From Enoplosus armatus (taxonomy: Eukaryota; Chordata; Actinopteri; Centrarchiformes; Enoplosidae), in the NCBI RefSeq assembly GCF_043641665.1, contig NC_092184.1, positions 1,848,501-1,912,500 of the forward strand: a stretch of 64,000 bases of DNA, read 5' to 3'. Under the pieces are notes generated by a model, which saw only the letters and a list, made by a program, of their open reading frames with translations, did not search any database and had not been told where the DNA came from. Positions 23,392-34,934 of this stretch are shown piece after piece. Positions within the stretch are counted from its first letter, which is position 1. Every line of letters starts with the position of its first letter. The translations under genes and the position numbers were made by a program.

Positions 23392-24829
23392 ATTCACACA
23401 TGTTTTCTTTGGCCACAGGTAGGGAAGGGAGCCCCTGTTTAATTTTCAGCCTCCCTGTGAAGTTTGCAGAGAGTGCCAGGACTGATGACACGCAGGTATC
23501 ATCACCAGCAGAGAGGATCAGTTGCGGCAGTGCATCATAGCACCCAGCAGTCCACTGTGACACCCAGGCACCGCGACCCCACGCGTGCAGCGCGTGTGCC
23601 CCCAAAACACCCAGGAGTAAGAGGGGATGGACTGAGAGGCGCCAGAGTGAGAGGGGATTTGGTGGGAATGGGAGAGCAAAAGAAATGGGGGTGGGTAACT
23701 CCGGGGCGATCGGGAGGACAAAATGAAAGAGGTGAGAGTTCAGACACAGTGGAGCTAATCCAGATTGCCGAATTAGAAAAATCCGCAGCCCACATTATGT
23801 CTTGAAAACACAGTCAGTTTGGATCATTTTTCGCACCCCATTTCCAGGCTTTCTTTCAGACCAAGCGAAAGACCTATCATATGTTTTGCCTGAGCTAATC
23901 AGTGTCATTTTGAAAAAGGTGGAGCTCATGATGCCTGTAATCAGGGTCTGGCAGTACAGCAATATATATACTGTGAGACCAGTCTGTCTACTGATCCAGA
24001 TTTGGCTACATCATAATGCATGTACTGAAGTAGCTGTCCCCTTTAATATCACTGCATCAGGACATTGTGGGCAAATCAATAAGTAGGCCTGCCTTACAGT
24101 GATATTGGATTTAAGGACTTTTGCACGAATGTGATTCAATAACTTTATCTGTCAAGTATCTATTTGATAGATAGACAGACACTCCCATCTGGCAATTTAC
24201 TCTATAAATTCCAGAAATTGTATTATTTACAACCGTGAAATGTGCTATATCATAGAATCTGGAAATAAATAAGGAACTATTTAAAATGGACACATACAGG
24301 AAAACACAGCAAGAAATAAATGAATGACTTTCAAAAAAGCTATATGCAGCATATAAGTTGTAGTGTATGAGGCCATATAGTGCGCATCGCTGTGCAAATG
24401 CTGAAAAAATGAGTCGGAATATAACTCCGCAGACCACAACGAGGTAGGATTGTGATTTGGTCACTCAGACGTTGGTACAGGTACATGCTGTACGTAGTAC
24501 ACATAATATAATTTGCTGTTGTCACAGGTCCTGTGGTGCCGTTTGATGGTAGTGGAATTATACCAACCAAGTCCTCCTCTAGAATGACACACCGAAGTGT
24601 TTCAGACGTGACGCCCCCCCCCCCCCATCAGCGGGAATATGTAATTTGTCAGTGTCTTCCAAAACCTTTGCAAATCACTGCTTCAAAAAAATGAAACTGA
24701 TCCTGTTCCTGATCAGGAAACTGTTTTCTTACACGGCCAAACAGTTAAGGTTCGGTGAGGTTTAGGCAGAAAAGCGACCTGGTTAATAATGGTTTAGGTT
24801 ACAAGAACTACATGGTTAAGGTTTCTCCT

Positions 24830-25185
24830 GTCCTCTCTCTCTGTCTCTCAGGTGCTCCTGGTTGGCGATCAGTGGGTGGCCCTGCCCCCATTATTTAAGG
24901 AAGACCGGGGGAGAAGTTTTTGTAGGCTTTTGTTTAGTTTCGTTTACCCAGTTCTGTAGTTTAGCGGTGGAAGCTCTGGATCCCCCATTCTTTTGTTGTG
25001 TTTGGCCAGGCCTCCAGACTCCAATGATTTTGGTTAATATGTGGCTATTTCTTCATTGTGAATAAAACCATTTTTGCTTTAACTGAACCTCGGGTATGGC
25101 GTCCTCCTTAATGTGTTGCTGGTCTGAAGGTTGAGCCAAATTTTGTGTTTGTGGCCTTAACATATATTTTGGGGCTCGTCAAACG
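24830..25185 (+). mobile_element. LTR-like stretch with primer-binding-site relic
   Basis: This has the layout of a retroelement LTR followed by its primer-binding site: a TATA-like TTATTTAAGG (24891-24900), a polyadenylation signal AATAAA (25061-25066), about 100 bases of U5-like sequence, then CATATATTTTGGGGCTCGTC ending at 25180. TTGGGGCTCGTC resembles the start of a tRNA-Pro primer-binding site found next to gypsy-type and gammaretroviral LTRs. No gag or pol follows within the next kilobase, so this would be a truncated copy. The left LTR border could not be placed. A coincidental gene-end signal is the alternative. Confidence 0.45.
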
Positions 25186-27142
25186 GATTTTCAGGGCGTG
25201 CGCAAGGTCGTAATAATAACCACTAGGTTACAGTCGTGTTTAAAAGAAACCCCTTCACGTTCACCTGATGGCAATTTAACATAACACAGAATAAGATAAT
25301 AATCCCATCTACGCAAAAGTCGCGCCACCACTCTGAATTAAAACCCTTCGGACTAACGCGAAGACCACAGCGGCACAAGTTAAAACATGCAGCTAGAGAG
25401 AGGACTGTGAGTTCTGTTCCACCGTAACAAATGTATTATCCCAATCTTCACTTCCTATGCACAAAGAAAGTCTAATAAACTATGCAACAGTGTGGAAAAA
25501 AACAGTAGCGGTAATAATCTGACCAGCACTCTCTCTCCGTTTATATTATCAATTTTCATTCTAACTGCATGGACTTGTTGATTAAACGCTTCGTTAATGC
25601 TTTAATCAATGCTTTACGTGCATGTGACATATTCCGAATTGAACAAGAGTCCCAACGCGCTGCCATTCAGCGCTTGCGCATGTCAGACTTTTTCAAAACA
25701 GGCAGCAGAATTTGCTCTCCAGCAAACGTGAAATGATCAAACTGACGTGAAAATGAATGAGTGGATTTACTGTGAGAAGTAAGTACTCACTGTGGTCACC
25801 AAGGCTTCAACGGCAACATACATTTGAAATCCGTAAGCGATGTAGAGAACGGAAAAACACTTTTCCTCCTCCTAATGATAGAAATTTAATTAACTGCTGC
25901 TCTCTCTCGCACGTGCACCAGGTGGCATATATATATATATATTTTAGCTTCTGCACTATTTTATGTCTCAGATTCTAATTAGATTTTACTTGCATTACTT
26001 TTTCTCTACACATATTTGTGTGAGCATTGTTGCAGGGGGCCTGAGATCTAAGAATTACATTGTCGACGACTGCTTTACTCTAATTGTTGTGCAAAGAACT
26101 TAACAAGAGTCCCAATTCCTGTGGCTGCTGGAAGGCTTTGTTGCTTGAACGTAAACAGATGTTGTTTCTGACGCTTTCCTGAGATGACTGAGTAACCAAA
26201 TTACCAAAAAATCCCAGAGAGAAATAATAAAGCTGTTTGGATGTCAAAAGCAGTAAAAAAAAAAAAAAAAAAAAAGTGGGATTGCATCATGTAGCTATCA
26301 TGTAAATATTTGGGTTTAACTAGATGGAGCAGTCATATCCATGATGGCAATAGTAATATCCATATATTATGGCAGTTTTGTTAATGGTATCATGGTATTT
26401 TTTTAAGTCAAATAGAGGGAATGTTTTAGCGCATTTTCCGACACAAATGCCTTGATAGTGAAAACACAGCTATTTTTGGGCAGAGCCGTGAAATTATTAT
26501 TAGTGATGTGGATCTTAATGGCCATAACAGGTGCAATAACAGGTCCAGTAGGTCCAGAATTCATGGTCATTTCACCCGGAGCTGTCAAACACTTTCATAA
26601 AAGTGCTTCACTTTAAGCCCCTAAACACCAGCAGCTAAGCTGCATCACAAAATTCTGATAATCAATATCCCAGACAATACCTAGTCTTACATCAGACTAC
26701 TGACATCGCTGCTACAGCATATTCCTAACTGTGGGTACAAGGCATTTCATTATTCTTTTATGATTTGGAAAACAGCAAAGGAAAGCATCATCTTGTGTTT
26801 GTACAATTCTAATGGAAGTGAAACTGCAAAAAATGCCCTATTTGTACACATCACTGGGATATTTCATGCCACTCGGCATGAATCCCGACAGTATAACTGT
26901 ATCAGTATATAAGTTTTCCTAACAATCGGAAATGTATGTCAGTGACGTCAGCAGCCCGTCCCTAAACCAGTGGATGGTTATAAACACTATGTAGTTCAAT
27001 TCCAATGACTGTTTTAAAAAGGCACCAAAGGACGAGTATGAGAACAGAGAGTCAGAGAAACTGAACCAGAACCTTCTTTCATTCATTCTCTCAACCTACC
27101 ATGGCTGAGCTCTGGCCAGCAGAGGGCCCAGCATCAACACCA
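25186..27142. other. Unassigned sequence
   Basis: AT-rich and mostly single copy, with a (TA)n at 25926-25942 and an A20-type run near 26255. A repeated ACAGGTGCAATAACAGGTCC-like doublet lies near 26528-26545. No gene is recognised. Confidence 0.4.
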
Positions 27143-27175
27143 CTGTCCTCCTGTCTGTCTGCATGTCTGTCTATG

Positions 27176-27204
<29 letters not shown>
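27143..27204. repeat. (TCTG)n microsatellite, interrupted
   Basis: TCTG units interrupted by CA and TA substitutions. They give the repeated CLS(V/A) frame on the plus strand. Confidence 0.9.
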
Positions 27205-27206
<2 letters not shown>

Positions 27207-27674
27207 GGGTGGATAAACATTCTCTCCTCACCACCACACCCCCGCCCCACTCTAGCGACACTCCGTCTTTAATCCCACCACCCTTCCCTCCCCCTTGAAC
27301 TTTATCACCTATTAACTGCAGACCAAGTAAATCCCACATGAGGAAAAAAAAAAAAAAAAAAAAAAGCAAGGGGTTGGCCATACACACAAACACACACTCC
27401 TCCCTTCCAGTCTATAGCCGGTGGGCTGACACGTAGGTGCCCTTGCTGTATGACATGATGGGGCAAAAAAAAAAAAACTGTTATTTCCCACTACACGGTT
27501 TTTCCAAATTGAGTCTTATCCGCCATCGCCATCAGGGTTCCCACTCCCTCTTTCTCCTTTCTGACTCGCCAACCTTTACAACCCCACGCCATCCACCACC
27601 TCCCTTATTCTCCTCATCTGCGCCCCTTTTCCTTAAACCGTGCTGTCGTCAGCGTTTGAGATGGATTAGTTGAA

Positions 27675-27699
27675 GGGGGGGGGGGGGGGGGGGGGGGGG
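27675..27699. repeat. Poly-G tract (G25)
   Basis: A perfect G run of 25, followed at 27829-27845 by a poly-A run. An A22-like run is at 27343-27364. Confidence 0.95.
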
Positions 27700-28048
27700 T
27701 GGCGCTGATGGCACCTGCCCTGTGGGGTTTGGTCGTTACCAAGCCAGGACGGGCGCCGATGATAGCGCGTGCTTAACCTCAGCTCCCCGGGCTGGTTAGA
27801 CGAGGGATACTGACTGTGAGCGATTATAAAAAAAAAAAAAAAAAAGTCTTTTACTGCCGGTGAGGTTAATTTTAAGGTGGGCTAAAGGGTTTGAGAGAGT
27901 TTGTTTGCGTCGATGTGAGGAGGGACCTGTCTGTTAGTTGTGAGGTATATGTGCCACCTTCAGCACCTATCTGTTACCGGTTGAAGACGCAAGCTGACAG
28001 CTGGCTGAAAACAGTGAGACAGAGCTGAGAAATTGTCACTTAAGCACC

Positions 28049-28054
<6 letters not shown>

Positions 28055-28079
<25 letters not shown>

Positions 28080-28080
28080 G
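28055..28080. repeat. (GT)n microsatellite
   Basis: Pure GT dinucleotides. A second GT run lies 200 bp away at 28277-28307. Confidence 0.95.
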
Positions 28081-28273
28081 GATTTCTTGGATGGATGGTA
28101 TGGATGTTCACGTTCTGTATGAGCCAGCGGGGCAGCAGACAGCGTGCTGGTCTGTCTTTGAGCGTCCATGTCTGTGTAAATGACACGCTGTCTCGCAGTC
28201 CACGAGTGCGCAAAAAACACTTAAATATTGTGGGAAATTTGCTTTGAGAGTCAATCAGATGGATATCACCCTC

Positions 28274-28276
<3 letters not shown>

Positions 28277-28307
<31 letters not shown>
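28277..28307. repeat. (GT)n microsatellite
   Basis: Pure GT dinucleotides directly upstream of the R4 inverted pair. Confidence 0.95.
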
Positions 28308-28309
<2 letters not shown>

Positions 28310-28340
28310 AGTACAGCCAGCTGGAGTCAGGATGTAGTTG

Positions 28341-28659
28341 GCCCAGCTTAGCATAAAGACTGGAAGCAGGGGAGAAACAGCTGGAGCGATTTCTCAACCG
28401 GGTGCAGTGGCTGGAGTGTGCTGGAGTCTCTTCCCCACAGTGAGGTTGCCAGGTTTGGTAGCATCGTGCGTGACCAAAACTACCTGTGCTAGCCAGAGAT
28501 AGTAGAGGTGGAAGTGCTGGGCAGTTGATCAAAATCGGGTTCCACGTGATGTTGTAAACCACGTATTGGTGTTGATAGGCGCATCTTTCAACTTTGGACA
28601 AAGCCAGGCTAGCTGTTTTCCCCCTGCTTCCACTTTTCATGCTAAGCTAAGCTAGCCAT
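28341..28659. repeat. Dispersed repeat R4, inverted pair
   Basis: The left arm (28351-28383) carries AGCTTAGCATAAAGACTGGA followed by AGCAGGGGAGAAACAGCT. The right arm (28605-28656) is its inverted form, AGCTGTTTTCCCCCTGCTTC then ATGCTAAGCTAAGCTAGC. About 230 bp separate them. The right arm and its inner flank (CCAGGCTAGC, TTGGACAAAG) match the usual R4 order in reverse. Either two R4 copies landed head to head or one copy was rearranged. Confidence 0.75.
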
Positions 28660-29285
28660 GTCCTGACTCTAGCTCCGTATTTGACACAGCCTGAACCGAT
28701 CCTTTTTAAGGTCAGAATCAAGACAGGATAAAAGTTACGGTCGGTCAAATGATATAATTCTGGTTCATTACAACCTGGGTCCTATTTTGTATTTTGGTCG
28801 GTCATGATTGCTTAGATCTGGCAACAAGGCCACGAGGGCCAAGACACACCGGGTTGAGGATCTAAACCACTTTATTTGGAGGTCAAACTGAAAGTGAGCG
28901 CACCTGAAATGTCACTAATAATCTCTCATTGTACAGGAAAAACTGTGTGCGGATGGTAAATTAAAAGTAACAGCAGGAGGTGGGTCTGTAAACTGGGATT
29001 TAGTTTTTTGTTTAAAGCCCGTCTGATCATCTGGTTTGTGTTTCTTGCACACATGATTTGCGTTCAATGCCAATGTTCAGTGCCAGAGGAAATACTGGAC
29101 TTTTTATGCAGTAAATTGAAAGCTGAGGATGTAGAGATTGGTGAATTTGTCTGACTTTACTGTCAGAAACCCGGGTTTATGGCCTACCTCAAAACAAATG
29201 AATATTGTCATTTTTAACCGTAAACATTTCACTAACATTAACCAAACTTTTGTTGCTTAAACCTGCAATTATTTAATAGTAATCT

Positions 29286-29531
29286 CTTTTTTTTTGGCCA
29301 GTTGGGGGCAGCAGAAACAATTTTTGAACAAAAACATTGACACATCATCACCTTTTGAGTTGATGTGGCGAACTTGTTGGCAAACAGTTGCTTATTTACG
29401 CATCCAGCACTTACGGTGCGCCATTGCCATTCATTTGGAGTCGTGTTTCTGGTCGCCTGATGAATGTAAGTCCACTGCTCATTCTCCTTTTTAGCTCTGC
29501 CTTTGGTCTCCCTTGCAACTCCTGAGGGAAA
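29286..29531 (+). repeat. Dispersed repeat R1, 5' half
   Basis: It starts with TTTTTGGCCAGTTGGGGGCA, equivalent to the TTTTTGGCCACCTGGGGGCA start of the 39.47-kb copy, and runs to GGTCTCCCTTGCAACTCCTG. It stops abruptly where a LINE begins, and the rest of the repeat resumes at about 30486. Confidence 0.7.
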
Positions 29532-30485
29532 TGTCAGAATCAGCTTTATTGGCTAAGCACACACAGTGTGCGTACACATACAAGGAATTTGACTCCCGTT
29601 TCTTTCATTGCTCTCAATGTACGTACAAGGACAGGGACAACAAAGCTGAACAAATAAAGGTAAAGAATAGACAGGGACTATTGCGTGCACGAGTACGTAA
29701 GAAGATAGGTGTATGTAAAAAAGCACCAATGACCCTTAACATAAATAAAATGTCCACGTACAAGCAAAGTGTTTCCTGTGAGTTGTAAACAATACAACTA
29801 GCGCAAAGAAAAATAAAGATTGGATGGATACGCATAGAGTGGACGACTATGTGCAGTATATTCATGTATACATGTCCAGGTACAGCATATACAGCGTGCA
29901 GGATTTATATCGACAGTGACGGTACATGATGGCACATATTTCAAACGGTGCATTTTAAGCTGTAAAAATATCATCTGTAATGGAGGTAAGTGGATGTTTT
30001 GATGGGGGTTGTTGACACTGTATGACTGATTTAACAGTCCATCAGAGGGATGGCTGTGGAGAAGAAACTGTTCTTGTGTCTGGTTTGCTTTTTTGGCGCA
30101 CAGTAGCTCTGTAGCGCCTACCAGAAGGGAAAAGTTGAAGCATGCGATGGATCTGCGGTGATGTTTCCTGCCCGTTTCCTGACTCTGGACATGCACAAGT
30201 CCTGAATGGAAGGCAGGTTGGCACCTACAATTTTTTTTTTCTGCAGTCCGTTACTGTCTGTTGTAGTCTGTTCCTGTCCTGTTTGGTGGCTGATCCAAAC
30301 CAGACAGTGATGGATGTGCAGAGAACAAAATTGATTATTGCAGCGTAGAACTGGGTCAGCAGCACCTGAGGCAGGTTGGACTTCTTTTTGATGATGGAGT
30401 CTATGTTGGATGCCCACTGCAGGTCCTGGGAGATTGTGGATCCCAGAAACCTGAAGGTTTCCGCAGCAGACCCAATGCTGATTGT
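29532..30485 (-). pseudogene. LINE 3' end with ORF2 C-terminus, inserted in R1
   Basis: The minus strand reads the end of a LINE polyprotein. Its C-terminal region carries LPSIQDLCMSRVRKRAGNIT and then ADPSHASTFPFW, with a following GRRYRAT segment in another frame (30118-30224). The 3' UTR follows, ending in the reverse complement of TCAGAATCAGCTTTATTGGC. This post-RT domain and tail are typical of a teleost non-LTR family of Rex or jockey-like type; I cannot fix the clade. Frameshifts and stops break the frame. A second copy of the same 3' UTR, in the same orientation, is at 45417-46015. Confidence 0.75.
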
Positions 30486-30740
30486 ATAAATATCCGTCTC
30501 TTTTAGCTGATAAACGCGCCACTTCGGTCACCAGCTTTTCACCAACTGTGCCCGTCTGCTGTCTGGTTGCTGAGCAGGTAAGTTTACGGTGGGGTTTTTG
30601 CTGAAAACCGCTGCCTGCTGCGACCGAGCGAAAATTGTGGGCCGGTCAGCCAAACAATGAACTGACAATGAATACAAAAAGCCGAGGGGAGCTGCAGATT
30701 CAGGTGATAATTCTCCGTGGGTTCATCACTGCCGCATTGT
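30486..30740 (+). repeat. Dispersed repeat R1, 3' half
   Basis: It continues R1 after the LINE insertion. TATCCGTCTCTTTTAGCTGA, GTCTGCTGTCTGGTTGCTGA, then GCTGAAAACCGCTGCCTGCT and CAGGTGATAATTCTCC follow the family order. The CTGAAAAC..CTGCCTGCTGC segment matches the 8.17-kb copy in reverse. Both halves lie in the same orientation. Confidence 0.65.
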
Positions 30741-32684
30741 TACATTGTTAAACCTTGTTATTGTATTGTATTGTATGTTAAAATCAGTTTACTAGTCAGT
30801 GAAATAAGGTTGTATATTGTCTTCTGTGGCTCTGAAGGAGATTTGTCAGGTCTGAGAAAATAAACCCTAATGACGACATCCTGTGTTCCAAGCTCAGAGA
30901 GTGGATTTTGAAAGATGAGGCATTTTTGGAGCCTGATGCACACTGCAATACAAGCCAGGATGTGTGCTTTTCATTTGTCCCTCAACTGTATGGGAGTGCA
31001 ATAAGGGCGCTGGAGTACCGCATTAACCATTGTCGAACTAAATCATTTAATAATGTGGACAGTGGATGTTCAAAAACCCAGTAAGTGGGTGCGTGTGAGT
31101 GTCAAAATGATCGAAATTGGTCAGGAAAGAGGTGACAGCGTGGTGTTTAATGCACTTGCATTTATTGTTGATATTGAAAAGTTGTGTGAGTATTTTTCGC
31201 CCTTCCTTCTCAGCACATACGTATCCTCATATCAGTTTTAAATGTATATTGCTGCTTATATATTGATGGTTCCTCGACTCATTTTACTCCCATTAATGTA
31301 CAATATCTATTTATGACTCCTCAACATTTCCATCTCACATGTTTGTGTCTGAACCAAATCCAAAATGACATGGCAGTGAGGATAAGAGGTGGGGGTTGGC
31401 GTTGAAGTGATGAGTTTTTCTTTTTTTTTTCATTGTTGCCACCCCTCCTCCTCCTCCCCCCCCCCCCCCCCCCCCCCCCGCCCCACCACTGTCCTCCCTT
31501 TAAATCTGTCACCCACTACATGTCTGGACAGCGGGGGGGCTGGAATCAAATTCTCATCGCCTCTCCGTCTCTGACCTGAATCTCACTGGGGCCCACAGTA
31601 ACAGCTCAACGACAGAGAGAGGGAGACGAGGAAGAAGGGGTGTACAAAATAATTGAGAGGGAGTCGAGAGGGAGGCTGAGAAGGAGGAATCAAGTTAGAC
31701 ATGGGGAGAGCAGGGAAGTTTGGGGGAGCTATATAACTGTGTGGTGGTTGGTGGTGATGGTGGTGGTGGTGGTGGGGGATGGTACTTGAAAACACTTGAG
31801 TGCTATGTGGAAGAAGTTGGAGAAGAGATTGGGAAAATAGGAGGAAACACCAAGTCCAACCGCAAACATGTTGTCCGCCACCCATGATTCACTCCCCCCT
31901 CAGTACCACGGTGAAGATCAAGCTTCTGAACCTCGGGTCCCTTACGTAAATACAAACGCAAACGGATGTGGTTGAACCGCTTCAACTGCCATCATCTCGG
32001 TTTATTGGACGAATGACGCGGCGTCGTTCCGTCCAACTACAACACAACAAAACGGTCCTTGCTAGCGGCCCCTAGTGGCTGCGCGTTTACACATCCCACG
32101 GCAAGCTTTGGAGATTTTCTCTTGGCCTTTCGTTAACGTTAAATGAACATATGGGTACCGCTGAGGTGGCCTGATGAAGATGGCAACCTTACTGAAATTT
32201 GGACAAAAGCTCCAATATGTCACCAAGGTGACCAATAATAACTGTGCCGGTGTCATACGGAAAACCGTCATAAAGGGGGTTTCATGAGAAATATATGTGT
32301 TGTTTTTGTTTTGCATCACTTGGATTTTCAGCCTTTCTTCCATCCAATTAAATGGAGACGTGGATAATTACATATTATGGGCTGTTTCAAAATCAATCCA
32401 TATTTGGTCTCTCGTGCACTATATTTACCTTCCGCCATTTTCAAGTGTCTGAATTCAGGAAATACTTGCTCATTTATTTATTACTGAGCGTTATCAAACC
32501 GAAGACGCTTGTCAGTTCCTCTGTCCACACTTCAGTGTTGTTCTGTATGTTTGGTTGCCTTGCAAAGGCAGCCTACAAGTTTTCTTTCTTTCTTTTGATC
32601 TGACGCAGCTCAATAGGGACTTGTTTGGAGCAGATATAATAATTTCAAGTGGACTGTTCAAGTTAAGATTGGCCCCTATAGATG
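30741..32684. other. Unassigned sequence with poly-C and TGG repeats
   Basis: A C24 run lies at 31456-31479 and a (TGG)n run near 31743-31775, with purine-rich DNA at 31610-31690. The frames at 31583-31885 and 31321-31512 are translations of these repeats. No gene is recognised. Confidence 0.4.
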
Positions 32685-32808
32685 TCAATGTCAATCATTC
32701 GGTCCACCACTTTGGTCTAGATGAAATGGCTCAAGAGCCAGTTGGACATTCATAGTCTCTACAGATGAATCCTACTGACTTTGGTGATCAACTGGCTTTT
32801 CACCTGAG
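32685..32808 (+). repeat. Dispersed repeat R2, copy
   Basis: CACTTTGGTCTAGATGAAAT, GATGAATCCTACTGACTTTG then GTGATCAACTGGCTTTTCAC match the order of the teleost repeat seen again at 34935-35350. The internal ATCTCAACAACT block is poorly preserved. Confidence 0.65.
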
Positions 32809-32914
32809 TTTGACTGCAACCATATGCCCGTCCGTCCACCCAGTCTCCCGTCCATCCGTCCTGCATGCATTCATTCCTGGTATCCATTCACTCACCAAAC
32901 AGTCCATTTCTACT

Positions 32915-33147
32915 GGTGGCGCCGTGGTCAGCACTGTCACGCGGGAGGTTGGGGGTTCGTCCGTCATGTCGAAGTGTCCTTGAGCAAGACGCTGAGACCC
33001 TAAGCTGCTCCTGATGGAGGCCAGCACCCTGCGTGGCAGCTCGGTCGCCATCGGTGTATGAATGGGTGAATGAGACCTGATCTGTGCAGCGCCTTGGGAG
33101 CCATTAACGTTGAAATGTGCTATGCAAGTGAAGACCATTTACCATTT
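32915..33147 (+). mobile_element. tRNA-derived SINE
   Basis: The 5' head GGTGGCGCCGTGGTCAGCAC resembles an A-box region, and GGGGGTTCGTCCG is a B-box-like word, about 35 bp apart as in a tRNA-type pol III promoter. The body carries the teleost SINE core TGTCCTTGAGCAAGACGCTG, then AAGCTGCTCC, TGTATGAATGGGTGAATGAG and a CAGCGCCTTGGGAG region. It ends in AAGACCATTTACCATTT. The length of about 230 bp fits an intact or near-intact copy. The B box differs from GGTTCGAATCC, so current transcription is doubtful. Confidence 0.8.
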
Positions 33148-33648
33148 CTCCATCCATCGATCCACTTTCTATATCTGTCTTTCCCGTTGCACCCTAACAC
33201 GTCCATATTAACTGTAAGTTGAATCTTGAATGCAGTTATTTCCACTGTAATAACCACTGTAGTATTCCATTAAAGCATTTCTACTTTTACCTAATTTTCC
33301 CAGACTACCTCCAGTTCCACTGTAGAGGGGCTCTATGTATTAACCTACATGTATATTTTATGCAATTGTGAGCATGATTTATATACAGTATGCACAATAG
33401 GATTTCATTTACATAAATTAGTATTTCAATTCATTACCGCAAAATATATTTCCCTGCAGGACAGCTGTATATTTTAGATGAAAGCCTTATTTTAGCTTCT
33501 GTTGCCTCAGCTCACCACCTCCCTCCCTTTCTCTCTCCCTCTGTCCTATTCTGTCCCCTGCTCTCTCGCCCTCAGTCTTGGTCCATGTGGGTTCATCGTG
33601 TCATATCTGGTCCTGCCGGGTCTCTAATTAGTTAATTTCTCGTTGAAA

Positions 33649-33679
<31 letters not shown>

Positions 33680-33681
33680 AG

Positions 33682-33712
<31 letters not shown>

Positions 33713-34077
33713 CATCCAGCAGGTCTCTTTCACTACTAATGAGCGAGTGAATTGGACAGAAGTCACACTGAGAGAAAGGATGCCCCCCCCCCCCCCCCCC
33801 CCCAGAATACTCAGACACAGACACACACCTCTATATCTCTAATTAATACACACAAACGCACGTGTACAAGAGCAGATCCTCTCCTGCAGCCCAGTGAACA
33901 CACAACTGTGGCTGGAAGTAAAGAAACAGCCACACACTCCTCTAACAATATGAATCAGTCACCTTACTTTCTTGAAGGATAATTCCACTTCATTACAAGT
34001 TCCAGCGCACAACGCGACTTAAAACCCGACAAATTGTCATTTTAACTCTTCTGTAATGATTGAACGAGTGAGATACC
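33148..34077. other. Unassigned sequence with GT, GA and C repeats
   Basis: It contains a (GT)n at 33652-33679 followed directly by (GA)n at 33687-33711, then a C21 run at 33783-33803. The flanks are AT-rich single-copy sequence. Confidence 0.45.
33652..33711. repeat. (GT)n-(GA)n compound microsatellite
   Basis: GT units to 33679, a short bridge, then GA units to 33711. Confidence 0.95.
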
Positions 34078-34140
34078 TTCCTTTTCTCCTGCTTCCAGGC
34101 TTTATGCTAAGCTATGCTAACTCCGTCTTTGAGCTTCTCA
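34078..34140 (-). repeat. Dispersed repeat R4, reverse fragment
   Basis: TCTCCTGCTTCCAGGCTTTA followed by TGCTAAGCTATGCTAAC is the reverse of the R4 head (GCTAAGCATAGCTTAGCATAAAGCCTGGAAGCAGGAGA order). Only the head is preserved. Confidence 0.7.
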
Positions 34141-34208
34141 TCTCAGCCATAAGGAAAGACAATAAGCAACTTTCTTTTCTTTTTTTCCCTGCGTGCGCTG
34201 ACGTGCCA

Positions 34209-34209
<1 letters not shown>

Positions 34210-34239
<30 letters not shown>
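34210..34239. repeat. (GT)n microsatellite
   Basis: Pure GT run. It lies inside the 155-codon plus-strand frame 34056-34523, which also covers an R4 fragment and a C run. That frame is not considered a gene. Confidence 0.95.
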
Positions 34240-34242
<3 letters not shown>

Positions 34243-34934
34243 ATTTATTGAATGTTTGTCTGAAGCACGGACAGTTTTATTCGCAAAAGCCATTCATTGA
34301 ATGTGTTTATGTGTGTGAGTGTGTGTGTCAGTGTGCATTCATATTAGGGTGTTATCTCCTTAGCCAGGGTGCTCAGGGCCTTGCCTTGTCACCCTCTGAT
34401 CCCTATCTTCTTCCCAGTTGTCCCCTTCACCCCCCCCCCCCCCTCCCCCTTCTCATTCAAATTCTTGCCCCTCCTTGCCTGTACACCCTTTCCCACTCAT
34501 CACACACATATGCACCCATTTGAATTATTAAATTTGAGGGGGCTCTTCCTGGCTCCAGTCGTTTTCCCCAAATCCGAAAAAGGCGAAGGTGTTGCGGGGA
34601 AAACGGCAATCCTCCCATTCATTTTGAATGTAGGCAGTCAGTTTCAGGCGGTGGTAACCGCAGCGGATGCGGTTGGAGAAACGTAACCCAACATCGGAGC
34701 TCTGGAGCTCAACCAGGCGCTGATCGTCGCAAACCCCTGATTGTGGTCTGAATGCAGCCTATACCATTGTGAGCCCGAGCATATACAAGTGTTGTCATTT
34801 GTTAGGACAATACTTTGCACTGCTCTGTTGATCTCGTCGGCCCAGTCTGGTGAATGCAGTTGGAAGTCCGAGACTCACTAAGAGAAGGTATGGTCTGGAA
34901 GACGAATCATTTTGCCCCATGCGGAGCGGGTCAA

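Larger units (their letters stand above)
21126..24600. other. Unassigned sequence with simple repeats
   Basis: Short A tracts occur near 21350 and 21712. There is a (GT)n at 22405-22431, a C12 run near 22831, a CCCACC-GGGTGGG hairpin near 22901 and a long (CA)n at 23350-23391. Several 60-130 codon frames are overlapping both-strand readings without domains. No gene is supported. Confidence 0.4.

Noticed and set aside
30118..30531. A host gene on the minus strand (137 codons)
   Set aside because: The residues match the C-terminal region of a LINE polyprotein and the frame is followed by a LINE 3' UTR, so it is a transposon relic.
32915..32985. tRNA gene
   Set aside because: A- and B-box-like words belong to a SINE head. 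The cloverleaf arms do not pair and a SINE body follows.
34056..34523. A 155-codon plus-strand frame, the longest without N
   Set aside because: It runs through an R4 repeat fragment, a GT microsatellite and a poly-C run. It has no domain and no consistent composition.
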